Of a stretch of 64,000 nucleotides of DNA, positions 1 through 7,953 are shown piece by piece. Positions within the stretch are counted from its first letter, which is position 1. Each line of letters starts with the position of its first letter. Origin of the DNA: Pedobacter sp. Leaf170 (lineage in GTDB: Bacteria > Bacteroidota > Bacteroidia > Sphingobacteriales > Sphingobacteriaceae); NCBI RefSeq assembly GCF_920984665.1, contig NZ_CAKLBP010000005.1, forward strand, positions 1-64,000, written 5' to 3'. Under the pieces are notes generated by a model. It had not been told where the DNA came from. It ran no database searches and saw only the letters and a program-made list of their open reading frames with translations. The position numbers and the translations under genes are program-made.

Positions 1-66
1 AATCTGGGATTCCGTAAACTTGATTCTTTTCATATTGCCAATTAAAATTAATAGTTTTTCTAATAG

Positions 67-366
67 CCTCGCTGCGCTCGGTCTAGAATTCTACTTTTAA
101 ATGGTCTGAATTTTGGGAAGTGCACAGGTGGAGCCGCAAATAGATCTGCACAAGCCGTTGAATTTGCTAGAAATATGACGTATACGGAATTTAGAAACGC
201 TCCATATTTACCAAATGATGCCGCAGTAATTCAGTATTTTAAAATACAGCTTAATCTCTATACGATGACCCACATGGGGACTGCGGGAACGAACGGAACT
301 GGAAGCCCTAATATAGTATTCCGAAATGAAGAAAGAAGTGATTGGACAAATCCGAATGATTGTTAA
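67..366 (+). pseudogene. C-terminal fragment of an unrecognised protein
   Basis: An open frame runs from just after an in-frame stop (64-66) to the stop at 366. An internal ATG lies at 175, but the frame upstream of it (GGAANRSAQAVEFARN) already looks like protein sequence. This suggests the tail of a longer gene whose 5' part is lost or lies in another frame further left. The fragment is rich in Asn, Thr and Gly and ends in a Trp-Thr-Asn-Pro stretch with a final Cys. I recognise no family. It overlaps the start of the next gene by 11 bases. A short GC-rich palindromic-looking stretch (68-83) precedes it. It could also be a small intact gene starting at 175. Confidence 0.35.
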
Positions 367-925
367 ATTTAATTTTAAAAAAAGTTTTCTAACTTTTTTG
401 CTACTATTACCCGTAACTATGTCATATAGCCAAATCGAATCAAAATATAATTTTAAGTTAGATAAATTAATTTTTCAAAAAGAAACTTTGCTTCAACTTA
501 TTCATAAACAATTTAATTATTACGAATTTAATTGGGAAGAAAGATTCGAGCTAAATAATGAATTCTCTATATATAAGATAAACCGTCGGGCAACTTCAAC
601 TATTGAAAATTATTCTTTGTTTGGTTATGCAGTAGAACATTTGTATGGATATACTAACGGTAATGCTAGTGAATTTGCTATTTATTTAATGGTCAAATTG
701 GATGTATTTTTGCTTAACAAAATTGTTTCGGAATTAGGAAATCCTGAAGGAATTGAATCTAAAATTAATTCTTTAGATGACCATAACATTTTGTTCTGGA
801 GTAAGGAACGTTTTCAGGTCTTAATGACTAAACGTGATTTTGGTAATAATAAAAATAAATGGGGAATTATCATCTCGAATTTGTCTTATAAAGCATTAAT
901 TAGGGATGAATTAGGAATAAGGTAG
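356..925 (+). CDS. hypothetical secreted protein
   Basis: The 189-residue product is not recognised. The ATG at 356 is preferred over an upstream one at 326, because it puts a clean signal peptide at the N-terminus (basic MIVKFNFKK, then a hydrophobic stretch FLTFLLLLPVTMS, cleavage after YSQ). The mature part is rich in Asn, Lys, Ile and aromatics and shows no catalytic motif that I can name. It lies in an AT-rich block with two further unrecognised secreted or lipidated proteins downstream on the same strand, so a periplasmic or surface role is likely. Nothing in the sequence indicates a specific function. Confidence 0.6.
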   Translation: MIVKFNFKKSFLTFLLLLPVTMSYSQIESKYNFKLDKLIFQKETLLQLIHKQFNYYEFNWEERFELNNEFSIYKINRRATSTIENYSLFGYAVEHLYGYTNGNASEFAIYLMVKLDVFLLNKIVSELGNPEGIESKINSLDDHNILFWSKERFQVLMTKRDFGNNKNKWGIIISNLSYKALIRDELGIR

Positions 926-1000
926 GTATTAATTAGGAAATTTTATTTGACATTTTAAGTTTAATCATGCTTACGTAATTCATTGAAAGGTAATAAATTA

Positions 1001-1206
1001 ATGATTTTTAAATCGTTTGTTTCGTGTTTTATATTTACGTTTATAATCAAAGTAGGCTTTTCGCAAGAAAGGGCGAAGACCTGTATTTATATTTTATGGC
1101 AGATTCTTCAAAGAGGATTTATAAGAATGTGACTAAAGAACACGATATATTTACCTATTCATATATCTCCAGTGATGGAAAAAGAGAACTTATTTTCTAC
1201 TTCTAA
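1001..1206 (+). pseudogene. frameshifted, shortened duplicate of the gene at 1807-2325
   Basis: The frame starting with ATG at 1001 encodes a signal peptide (MIFKSFVSCFIFTFIIKVG, then FSQ) and breaks down after about 25 codons. In another frame, from about 1075 to 1206, the sequence reads DLYLYFMADSSKRIYKN and then HDIFTYSYISSDGKREL. These match the intact paralogue downstream (DLYLYFKVDSSKVIYKK; HDIYTYSYISSDVKRDL). About 16 residues between the two blocks are missing, and the frame ends right after the second block, where the intact gene continues for about 85 residues. At least one frameshift, one internal deletion and one 3' truncation are needed to explain it. A GTG-started reading from 1024 would be an artefact. 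Confidence 0.7.
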
Positions 1207-1225
1207 TTGTAAATAAATTCTCATT

Positions 1226-1789
1226 ATGAAAAATGTAATTCTAACTATATCCTTAAGCTTTTTAATTATCGCCTGCAAAACGCAAAAGCCTCTTGCCAAA
1301 ATGGATGAGGGAAAAATTAATATATCCGGAGAAACTTATCTGATAAAAAAACCAGATCATAAACGTACTCAACTCGTAAATACATCAAATAAATTTTCCA
1401 AAGTAAGATTTTATGCTCCAAATTTACCCCAAGATATAAAAATAAACAGCTATATTAAATTTGATAAAAAGATAGTGACCCAAATATGTGCTAAATATAT
1501 CCCACTTAGTATACTAGAACAGTTACCGAAAGGTTTTAATGATTTTTTATTTATTGGCTTTAAAATGAATGAAAATGGAAGTCCTATTGAGATAGAATTT
1601 CTGATGAAAAATACCTCGCTACTAACTCTAAGTCAATTAAAAGAAATAGAAGAAGAGTTAAAAGCTGGAAAATTTAAAGTTGTTATACAACCTGAGATAA
1701 AACAGTTTTTAAAAGGTATTAATTATTTCGAAGTAGATATTCCGGTTCTATACTCTGATATGCTTAAATCAAAACAAGAGAAATTTTAA
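1226..1789 (+). CDS. hypothetical lipoprotein
   Basis: The 187-residue protein begins with a signal peptide and lipobox (SFLIIAC, Cys at residue 17), so it is probably an envelope lipoprotein. The mature part contains IEFLMKN and a charged helix (LKEIEEELKAGKF) and ends ...SKQEKF. The region MNENGSPIEIEFLMKN is reminiscent of the C-terminal energy-transducer-like domains seen in Bacteroidota lipoproteins, but the match is too weak for a family call. It lies between the decayed and intact copies of a duplicated secreted protein, 17 bases before the intact copy, so the two probably share a transcript. Confidence 0.55.
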   Translation: MKNVILTISLSFLIIACKTQKPLAKMDEGKINISGETYLIKKPDHKRTQLVNTSNKFSKVRFYAPNLPQDIKINSYIKFDKKIVTQICAKYIPLSILEQLPKGFNDFLFIGFKMNENGSPIEIEFLMKNTSLLTLSQLKEIEEELKAGKFKVVIQPEIKQFLKGINYFEVDIPVLYSDMLKSKQEKF

Positions 1790-1806
1790 GAGTAGAGGTA
1801 ACTGCA

Positions 1807-2325
1807 ATGATTTATAAATTAGTTTTGGCATTCTGTCTTCTTTATTTAAACTTAAATGCTCAAAAACGAGAAAAAAAAGATTTGTATCTCTATTTTAAAG
1901 TTGATTCTTCAAAAGTGATTTATAAGAAATATTTAAAAATCGGTGAAACTAAAAGATTAGATAAGAAAATAGATCGCTCAGAAACGAAGCATGACATTTA
2001 CACTTATTCATATATTTCCAGTGATGTAAAAAGAGACCTTATTTATGACCTTTTTGCTAGTATAAATAAGAATAATTTTTGTATTACTGATAGTAGCATT
2101 CTTAAGAAGAAAAGAGTTTTACCCTATCAAAATTTAGAAAAAATTAAGGGGTTAATCAGTGACGAGTGGAATCAGAAAAATTTTAAATATAAACGTGTTT
2201 TTATTGTAGAAAAACTTGCAGAAAATCAGTTTAAATCTACTCAGGTTCAGCTATATTTTCCTTTTACCTCTCATGGCTTTAGAACCAGAGATGTTGGCTC
2301 AAAAGAAACAATAGTACAGCCATAA
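1807..2325 (+). CDS. hypothetical secreted protein, intact paralogue of 1001-1206
   Basis: The 172-residue protein has a signal peptide (MIYKLVLAFCLLYLNLNAQ) followed by a basic, Lys-rich mature part. The block DLYLYFKVDSSKVIYKK and the block HDIYTYSYISSDVKRDL are shared with the broken copy at 1001-1206. No known domain is recognised. It follows the lipoprotein gene closely and is the last gene of the left accessory block. The next gene is convergent, with its stop codon only 12 bases away. Duplicated small secreted proteins next to gene fragments are often immunity or effector modules, but nothing here proves that. Confidence 0.6.
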   Translation: MIYKLVLAFCLLYLNLNAQKREKKDLYLYFKVDSSKVIYKKYLKIGETKRLDKKIDRSETKHDIYTYSYISSDVKRDLIYDLFASINKNNFCITDSSILKKKRVLPYQNLEKIKGLISDEWNQKNFKYKRVFIVEKLAENQFKSTQVQLYFPFTSHGFRTRDVGSKETIVQP

Positions 2326-2336
2326 AATTATATTTT

Positions 2337-3326
2337 TTATTTAATCGTTTTTATCAGTTTCTGAATACTACTTAAATCATTCATTTCAAAATTTAAGGTA
2401 TTAGGGGAGAATTTTTGATAGATGATTTGATTATCCCGACTGTCGTAAATGCTAATTATTTTATCACTACCACGTTGTGTATAAATCACATATTTGATTG
2501 GTGTGCTCTTATCTAAAATCAAAGTATCTAATTCTTTAGATGTGGCAAACTTTAATTTATATGTATATGGCTCTTGTATTGTATTTGCATCATAATTACT
2601 CACAGCGCCAGGAATTTTAATTGTGCTAAAAGCTTGTTTAATGTATTCCGGAACATAAAGTGTTTGATTTGCCAGTTGCGGTAATCTAACCTTATTGTAA
2701 AACTCTAATTCAAGTACTCTATTTGTGGGCGAATTTAATCCGTCATTTATTTGTTTTAAATAACCTGCCAATATTCCTGACGACCAATTATAAAAGTTAG
2801 ATTGATTAAAAAGCTGACCTAATAATTTTGATTTCTTTGCCTTCTTCGAACCTGATTGCTCATCCATCGAGTTTACCTGCAAATTTGTATAAACATCTGC
2901 AAATAGGGTAACTGTGGCTAATACCGATTCTTCTTTCTCTTTTGCTTTTTTGCCAGGAGTAGCCAGCTTCAAAACATAAACTACATTAGCTTTACTTGTA
3001 TTCTCAAATTCTTCGCTATAGGCATCAAAATAAAAAAAAGAATAATTTGCAAGCGTATCATATTTAGCTAAATCTTCTGGTTTTATGATTTTGTATGGGG
3101 TAATCGTCCAGCTTTTTTTTATAGCAGCATCAAATTTTTCTAGTTCCGTGTAGTCTTTGTATTGAAGTGTAAAAAGCGTTGTAGTTTTTTTAAATGCCTC
3201 AAATTTTTCTGGTGGGATTGATTCTTTTCCAAAGTAGGATACTTGCGCAGAGCTAATTCCGTAGCATAAAGTGAATAAAAAAAACAGCTGAATTTTTCTT
3301 AAGTGTAGCATAGGGTATTTTTTCAT
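2337..3326 (-). CDS. hypothetical secreted protein
   Basis: The 329-residue protein starts with a signal peptide (IQLFFLFTLCYGISSAQ), and the mature N-terminus is VSYFGKES. A second in-frame ATG at 3311 would also keep the signal peptide, so the exact start is uncertain. The mature part is Lys- and Thr-rich, with a charged linker (GKKAKEKEE) near residue 130. I see no catalytic motif or membrane segment after the signal. It is convergent with the accessory block and divergent from the marR-fad operon, so it is probably monocistronic. I do not recognise its family. Confidence 0.65.
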   Translation of the reverse strand: MKKYPMLHLRKIQLFFLFTLCYGISSAQVSYFGKESIPPEKFEAFKKTTTLFTLQYKDYTELEKFDAAIKKSWTITPYKIIKPEDLAKYDTLANYSFFYFDAYSEEFENTSKANVVYVLKLATPGKKAKEKEESVLATVTLFADVYTNLQVNSMDEQSGSKKAKKSKLLGQLFNQSNFYNWSSGILAGYLKQINDGLNSPTNRVLELEFYNKVRLPQLANQTLYVPEYIKQAFSTIKIPGAVSNYDANTIQEPYTYKLKFATSKELDTLILDKSTPIKYVIYTQRGSDKIISIYDSRDNQIIYQKFSPNTLNFEMNDLSSIQKLIKTIK

Positions 3327-3378
3327 TTGTGTAGAATCAATTATAAGAATCTTTTGACAAATATTTTCAATTTTCCTA

Positions 3379-3409
3379 TTGCATTAACAAAATACATTCA
3401 TTAGCTTTG
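3379..3409 (+). promoter_or_regulatory. Bacteroidota-type promoter of the marR-fad operon
   Basis: TTG at 3379-3381, a 20-base spacer and TAGCTTTG at 3402-3409 match the Bacteroidota consensus TTG-N19/21-TAnnTTTG. The marR start codon follows at 3436, giving a leader of about 20 bases. Confidence 0.7.
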
Positions 3410-3423
3410 TTATGCAAGCATAA
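3410..3423. promoter_or_regulatory. palindromic operator candidate for the MarR regulator
   Basis: TTATGC-AA-GCATAA is a perfect inverted repeat of two 6-base arms around AA. It directly abuts the -7 element and would overlap the transcription start. This is the usual place and size for an autoregulatory MarR-family operator. That the product of the adjacent gene binds it is inferred. Confidence 0.6.
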
Positions 3424-3435
3424 TAAATTGAATAA

Positions 3436-3870
3436 ATGAAACAACAGCAAACTATAGATTACCATGTTAAGTTTGCATGGCAAAACATGTTTAATAAGTA
3501 TAACCAAATGGCATCAAGCTTTGGGATTACCCAGGCAATTGGCTACATGCTTATAAACATTAATGATGATGAAGGTACTGCTGTTTCAAACCTTGCCGGC
3601 TTGCTTGGGGTTAAAGCAACAAGCCTTTCTCGAATGCTGAATAACATGGAAGAAGCTAAGCTTATTTACCGCGAAACTTCAGTAGGAGATAAGCGTTCGG
3701 TAAAGGTTTTTTTAACTGATTTTGGAAAAGAAAAGAAACAACTGGCCAAAGGCGTTGTACGGAAATTTAACGAATATTTAGATGAGCACTTTACTAAAAA
3801 GGAAAAGGAAACGTTCATCAATCTATTAATAAAACTTAATGATATTACGGTAGCATATACTGTTGATTAA
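3436..3870 (+). CDS. MarR-family transcriptional regulator
   Basis: The 144-residue protein has the length and layout of MarR dimers: N-terminal dimerisation helices, a winged helix-turn-helix with the recognition region VKATSLSRMLNNMEEAKLI (about residues 55-75), a wing with GDKRSVKVFLTDFGKE (about 81-96), and C-terminal helices. The Asp-Arg pair in the wing (D82, R84) is the family signature. It is the first gene of an operon with fadN (12-base gap), fadA and fadE. It is therefore probably a repressor of beta-oxidation that responds to an acyl-CoA or fatty acid. The ligand is inferred from context only. Confidence 0.9.
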   Translation: MKQQQTIDYHVKFAWQNMFNKYNQMASSFGITQAIGYMLININDDEGTAVSNLAGLLGVKATSLSRMLNNMEEAKLIYRETSVGDKRSVKVFLTDFGKEKKQLAKGVVRKFNEYLDEHFTKKEKETFINLLIKLNDITVAYTVD

Positions 3871-3882
3871 ATATATTTTCTG

Positions 3883-6288
3883 ATGAAAAGAAGCATAAAT
3901 AAAGTTGCTGTTTTAGGTTCGGGTATTATGGGCTCACGCATTGCTTGCCACTTTGCTAACATTGGCGTAGAGGTTTTGCTTTTAGATATTGCCCCAAAAG
4001 ATTTATTACCAGAAGAGGAAGCAAAAGGCTTAACGCTCGATAAACCAGCAGTAAAAAATCGGATTGTAAATACTGCTTTGCAAACCGCTGTAAAAACAAA
4101 TCCATCTCCGGTTTATTCTAAAAAGGTTTTGAACAAAATTAAAACCGGAAATTTTGATGATGACATGTCTAAAATTGCAGGCTTTGATTGGGTTATCGAA
4201 GTGGTGGTTGAAAACCTTGACATTAAGAAAAAGGTTTTCGAGCAAGTTGAGCAATTCCGCAAACCAGGTACTTTAATCACATCTAATACTTCTGGTATTC
4301 CGATTCACTTGATGGCTGAAGGTAGAAGCGATGATTTTAAAGCGCATTTCTGTGGAACACATTTTTTTAATCCGCCCCGTTACTTAAAATTATTGGAGAT
4401 TATTCCAACGCCTCATACCAAGCCAGAAATTGTTGATTTCTTAATGCATTACGGCGACAAGTTTTTAGGTAAAACTACTGTTTTATGTAAAGATACACCT
4501 GCATTTATTGCCAACCGTGTTGGGGTTTATTCTATAATGGCTTTGCTACATTTAGTAGAGAAACTGGATTTGACCGTTGAAGAGGTTGATAAATTTACGG
4601 GTCCGGCTTTAGGCAGACCAAAATCGGCTACCTTCCGTACTTCGGATGTGGTGGGTTTAGATACTATGATTAAGGTTGCGAAAGGACTTTATGATAATTG
4701 CCCTGACGATAAAGCACATGATTTATTCAAACTTCCAGCCTACGTGCAAAAAATGGAAGAAAATAAGTGGTTGGGCGATAAAACCAAGCAAGGTTTCTAT
4801 AAAAAAACCAAAACGGCTGATGGCAAAACCGAAATTTTAGCCCTTGATTTAAAAACGCTTGAATATAAACCTCAGCAAAAGGTAAAATCGGCTACGCTAG
4901 AGATGACCAAGCCTGTAGAAAATCTTCGCGAACGCATGAAGATTTTTGCTAAGGGAAAAGATAAAGCCGGCGAATTATTCCGCCATTCTTCTTTCGGTTT
5001 ATTTGAATACGTTTCGGATAGAATTCCTGAAATTTCTGATGAATTGTATCGCATTGATGATGCCATGCGAGCTGGTTTTGGTTGGGAATTAGGTCCGTTT
5101 GAACTTTGGGATGCGGTTGGCGTTAAAGAAGCGCTCGAAGGAATGGAGCAATATGGAAATAAAGCTGCGGCTTGGGTTCACGAAATGCTTGATGCCGGGC
5201 ATACTTCATTCTACAAAGTGGAGGCAGGCGTTAAGAAGTATTACGATATTCCATCAAAATCTTATAAAGCCTTACCAGGAACTGATGAATTTATCATTTT
5301 AGATAACATCCGAGAAAATAAAACGCTTTGGAAAAACTCTGGCGTATCGATTATTGATTTAGGCGATGGCATTCTGAATGTAGAATTTCATACTAAAATG
5401 AATACCATCGGTGGCGATGTAATCTCCGGAATTAATAAAGCCATTGATATGGCAGAGAAAGATTATCGCGGTTTGGTGATAGGTAACGATGGCGCAAATT
5501 TTTCTGCCGGGGCAAATGTCGGGATGATTTTTATGATGGCGGTAGAGCAGGAATGGGATGAGTTGAATATGGCCATCAGAATGTTTCAAAATACATCTAT
5601 GCGCATTCGTTACTCCTCAATTCCGGTTGTTGTAGCGCCTCATAATTTAACATTAGGTGGTGGCTGTGAGTTCAGTTTACATGCAGACCATGTTCAGTTA
5701 TCGGCAGAAACATATATGGGTTTGGTAGAATTTGGCGTAGGTGTAATTCCTGGCGGCGGCGGAACAAAAGAATTTGCTTTACGTGCATCTGATGAATTTA
5801 AAGACGACCAGATTGTTCAAAATGCTTTGAAGGAACGTTTCTTAACCATTGGAATGGCTAAAGTTTCAACATCTGGTTACGAAGCTTATGAGTTAGGTTA
5901 TCTGCAAAAAGATAAATTTTCTATCTCGATGAACCGCAACCGTTTATTAGCTGATGCAAAAGCTAAAGCGATTGAATTAGCCGATGCTGGTTATACAAAA
6001 CCTGTTCAACGAACTGATATAAAAGTTTTGGGTAAACAAGGTTTAGGAATTGTATACGCCGGTGCAAATAGCATGTATGCTGGGCATTTTATTTCCGAGC
6101 ATGATAAAAAAATCTCTGAAAAATTAGGCTACGTTATGTGTGGCGGCGATTTATCAGCCCCGACAGAAGTGAGCGAACAATATTTGCTGGATTTAGAAAG
6201 AGAAGCATTTTTATCTCTAGCAGGGGAAAGGAAGAGTTTGGAGCGAATTCAAAGCATCATTACAAAAGGAAAACCATTAAGGAATTAG
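3883..6288 (+). CDS. fadN: 3-hydroxyacyl-CoA dehydrogenase / enoyl-CoA hydratase, FadN type
   Basis: The 801-residue bifunctional beta-oxidation enzyme hydrates enoyl-CoA and oxidises the 3-hydroxyacyl-CoA with NAD+. The order of domains is dehydrogenase first (Rossmann GSGIMG at residues 12-17, 3HCDH C-terminal domains to about 430), then an enoyl-CoA hydratase domain with FSAGANVG and the oxyanion-hole glycines LGGGCEF, plus GVGVIPGGGG. This order and length fit Bacillus FadN (about 790 residues) rather than E. coli FadB, where the hydratase comes first. It lies between marR and the thiolase gene, as in a fadN-fadA-fadE operon. No frame break or missing motif is seen. Confidence 0.92.
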   Translation: MKRSINKVAVLGSGIMGSRIACHFANIGVEVLLLDIAPKDLLPEEEAKGLTLDKPAVKNRIVNTALQTAVKTNPSPVYSKKVLNKIKTGNFDDDMSKIAGFDWVIEVVVENLDIKKKVFEQVEQFRKPGTLITSNTSGIPIHLMAEGRSDDFKAHFCGTHFFNPPRYLKLLEIIPTPHTKPEIVDFLMHYGDKFLGKTTVLCKDTPAFIANRVGVYSIMALLHLVEKLDLTVEEVDKFTGPALGRPKSATFRTSDVVGLDTMIKVAKGLYDNCPDDKAHDLFKLPAYVQKMEENKWLGDKTKQGFYKKTKTADGKTEILALDLKTLEYKPQQKVKSATLEMTKPVENLRERMKIFAKGKDKAGELFRHSSFGLFEYVSDRIPEISDELYRIDDAMRAGFGWELGPFELWDAVGVKEALEGMEQYGNKAAAWVHEMLDAGHTSFYKVEAGVKKYYDIPSKSYKALPGTDEFIILDNIRENKTLWKNSGVSIIDLGDGILNVEFHTKMNTIGGDVISGINKAIDMAEKDYRGLVIGNDGANFSAGANVGMIFMMAVEQEWDELNMAIRMFQNTSMRIRYSSIPVVVAPHNLTLGGGCEFSLHADHVQLSAETYMGLVEFGVGVIPGGGGTKEFALRASDEFKDDQIVQNALKERFLTIGMAKVSTSGYEAYELGYLQKDKFSISMNRNRLLADAKAKAIELADAGYTKPVQRTDIKVLGKQGLGIVYAGANSMYAGHFISEHDKKISEKLGYVMCGGDLSAPTEVSEQYLLDLEREAFLSLAGERKSLERIQSIITKGKPLRN

Positions 6289-6344
6289 ATTGAGTATCGA
6301 GATATGAGTATCAAGTATCAAGATTGGAGTTTGTCTAGTCGTCT

Positions 6345-6565
6345 CGTCATTGCGAGGCACGAAGCAATCTTTAGGGATGGGCTTTTTAAAGAGTTAAAAA
6401 TGCTGAGGGGTATCCTCCTTTGGAAGAAGCAGGGTAGGATTTTTGTTTAAACCAAACCTAAATTCTCTAAACCCGATAGAAGTGGAAATACTTTTTGGTA
6501 GTTATAGCAAAAAAGATTGCTACGTAGTTCCTCTTCGCCTACCTACTGCAGGCAGGCAATGACGA
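6345..6565. repeat. dispersed CATTGCGAGG...GAAGCAATC inverted repeat
   Basis: The left arm (6345-6370, CGTCATTGCGAGGCACGAAG then CAATCT) and right arm (6514-6565, reverse orientation) share CGTCATTGC and GAAG..CAATCT. The right arm is interrupted by a GC-rich palindrome. The same family recurs at 30759-30837. It is an intergenic repeat of unknown function. Confidence 0.6.
6537..6557. repeat. short GC-rich palindrome nested in another repeat
   Basis: GCCTACCTACTGCAGGCAGGC is an imperfect palindrome of the GCCTGCCTGC-N-AGGCAGGC type. It lies inside the right arm of the CATTGC repeat and separates CTTC-G from CAATGACGA. Relatives are at 6610-6630 and 53451-53473. Confidence 0.55.
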
Positions 6566-6609
6566 AAATGGGCAGAATGACAGAAGTTTACAAAAGATTG
6601 AAATGCTTA

Positions 6610-6630
6610 GCCTGCTTGCGGTAGGCAGGC
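6610..6630. repeat. short GC-rich palindrome
   Basis: GCCTGCTTGCGGTAGGCAGGC is a near-palindrome of the same family as 6537-6557 and 53451-53473. It is embedded in the fadN-fadA module. Confidence 0.55.
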
Positions 6631-6759
6631 GGGACTATCCTAACCAATGAAATGCAGGTTTTGCTTTTCTAATGATTAATAAATAAAAATAGAATACTGG
6701 CGATTTCAAATTTGAGCCCTGTCTTGATACTTGATACTCGCTATTTAATACTAATAAAA

Positions 6760-7935
6760 ATGGAAGCATACATTATAGCCGGATATCGTACAGCAGTGGG
6801 CAAAGCGCCACGTGGCGTATTTCGTTTTACAAGAGCTGATGATTTGGCTGCAGAAGTGATAAGAGCTTTGGTGGCATCGGTTCCGAATTTAGATAAAGAA
6901 CAGATTGACGATGTAATTGTAGGTAATGCAACTCCGGAGGCAGAGCAGGGTTTAAACATTGCCCGAATGATTTCGCTGATGGGACTGGATACGGATAAAG
7001 TTCCGGGCGTTACGGTAAACCGTTATTGTGCATCTGGTTTAGATACCATAGCAACTGCGGTTGCTAAAATTAAAGCTGGTATGGCCGATTGTATTATTGC
7101 GGGTGGGGTTGAGGTTATGAGTGGAATGCCTTTTGGTGGTTGGAAATTGGTTCCAAACGCAGAAGTTGCAAAAAACAATCCGGATTGGTATTGGGGCATG
7201 GGTTTAACTGCCGAAGCGGTTGCCAAAGAATATAATGTAAGTAGAGAAGACCAGGATGCTTTCTCGTTGAAATCTCACGAAAAGGCTATTCATGCCATAA
7301 AAAATGGCCATTTGAAAGATGGCGTTTTGCCAATTACCATTAACGAAAATTATTTAGATGAGAACCTGAAAAAGAAAACACGTTCTTACGTGGTAGATAC
7401 AGATGAAGGCCCGCGGGCAGATACAACTTTAGAGAAACTGGCGAAGTTAAAACCTGTTTTTGATGCGGTTGGAAGTGTTACGGCTGGTAATTCATCGCAA
7501 ACATCTGACGGAGCAGCATTCGTTTTGGTAGTTTCTGAAAAGAAAATGAAAGAACTAGATGCCGAACCTATTGCAAGATTAGTGAGTTATGGTGTTGCTG
7601 GTGTGCCACCAAGAATTATGGGTATTGGTCCGATTGAGGCGATTCCGAAAGCATTAAAACAAGCAGGTTTAAAGCAAGATGATATTGATTTAATAGAATT
7701 GAACGAAGCTTTTGCTTCACAATCTTTAGCCATTATCAGAACTTTGGATTTAAACCCTGATGTAATTAATGTAAATGGTGGAGCGATTGCTTTAGGTCAC
7801 CCGCTGGGTTGTACCGGAGCCAAGCTTTCGGTGCAAATGCTAAATGAATTAAAGAGACAAAATAAAAAGTATGGAATGGTTACTATGTGCGTAGGTACAG
7901 GACAAGGTGCAGCAGGGATTTTTGAGATGTTTTAG
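6760..7935 (+). CDS. fadA: acetyl-CoA C-acyltransferase (3-ketoacyl-CoA thiolase)
   Basis: The 391-residue thiolase carries out the last, CoA-dependent cleavage step of beta-oxidation. The ATG at 6760 (MEAYIIAGYRTAVGKAPRG) matches the usual thiolase N-terminus. An upstream frame from 6712 reads through the repeat and is rejected. The nucleophilic cysteine is in NRYCASGLD (Cys90), the conserved GHPLGCTGAK block carries the catalytic His, and the second catalytic Cys is in MCVGTGQG near the C-terminus. It is between fadN and fadE. The repeat module upstream and the four-helix-bundle gene downstream break what is otherwise a fadN-fadA-fadE order. Confidence 0.93.
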   Translation: MEAYIIAGYRTAVGKAPRGVFRFTRADDLAAEVIRALVASVPNLDKEQIDDVIVGNATPEAEQGLNIARMISLMGLDTDKVPGVTVNRYCASGLDTIATAVAKIKAGMADCIIAGGVEVMSGMPFGGWKLVPNAEVAKNNPDWYWGMGLTAEAVAKEYNVSREDQDAFSLKSHEKAIHAIKNGHLKDGVLPITINENYLDENLKKKTRSYVVDTDEGPRADTTLEKLAKLKPVFDAVGSVTAGNSSQTSDGAAFVLVVSEKKMKELDAEPIARLVSYGVAGVPPRIMGIGPIEAIPKALKQAGLKQDDIDLIELNEAFASQSLAIIRTLDLNPDVINVNGGAIALGHPLGCTGAKLSVQMLNELKRQNKKYGMVTMCVGTGQGAAGIFEMF

Positions 7936-7953
7936 ACGATTTGGGGAATGAGT

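Larger units (their letters stand above)
6289..6740. repeat. intergenic module bounded by 18-bp perfect inverted repeats
   Basis: The fadN-fadA gap holds no credible gene. GAGTATCAAGTATCAAGA (6306-6323) recurs as its exact reverse complement at 6722-6739. The arms are built of GAGTATC/AAGTATC words. The interior carries a CATTGC-type inverted repeat (6345-6370 with 6514-6565) and two short GC-rich palindromes (6537-6557, 6610-6630). The module is about 434 bases end to end and lies inside an otherwise tight operon, which suggests an inserted non-autonomous repeat element. No target-site duplication was confirmed by eye. Confidence 0.6.

Noticed and set aside
6537..6630. Paired palindromes that might be a tiny CRISPR array
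   Set aside because: Only two units, unequal and palindromic, with a spacer of 52 bases and no cas gene nearby.
6712..6759. N-terminal extension of the thiolase
   Set aside because: It runs through the inverted-repeat arm at 6722-6739; the ATG at 6760 gives the standard thiolase start.
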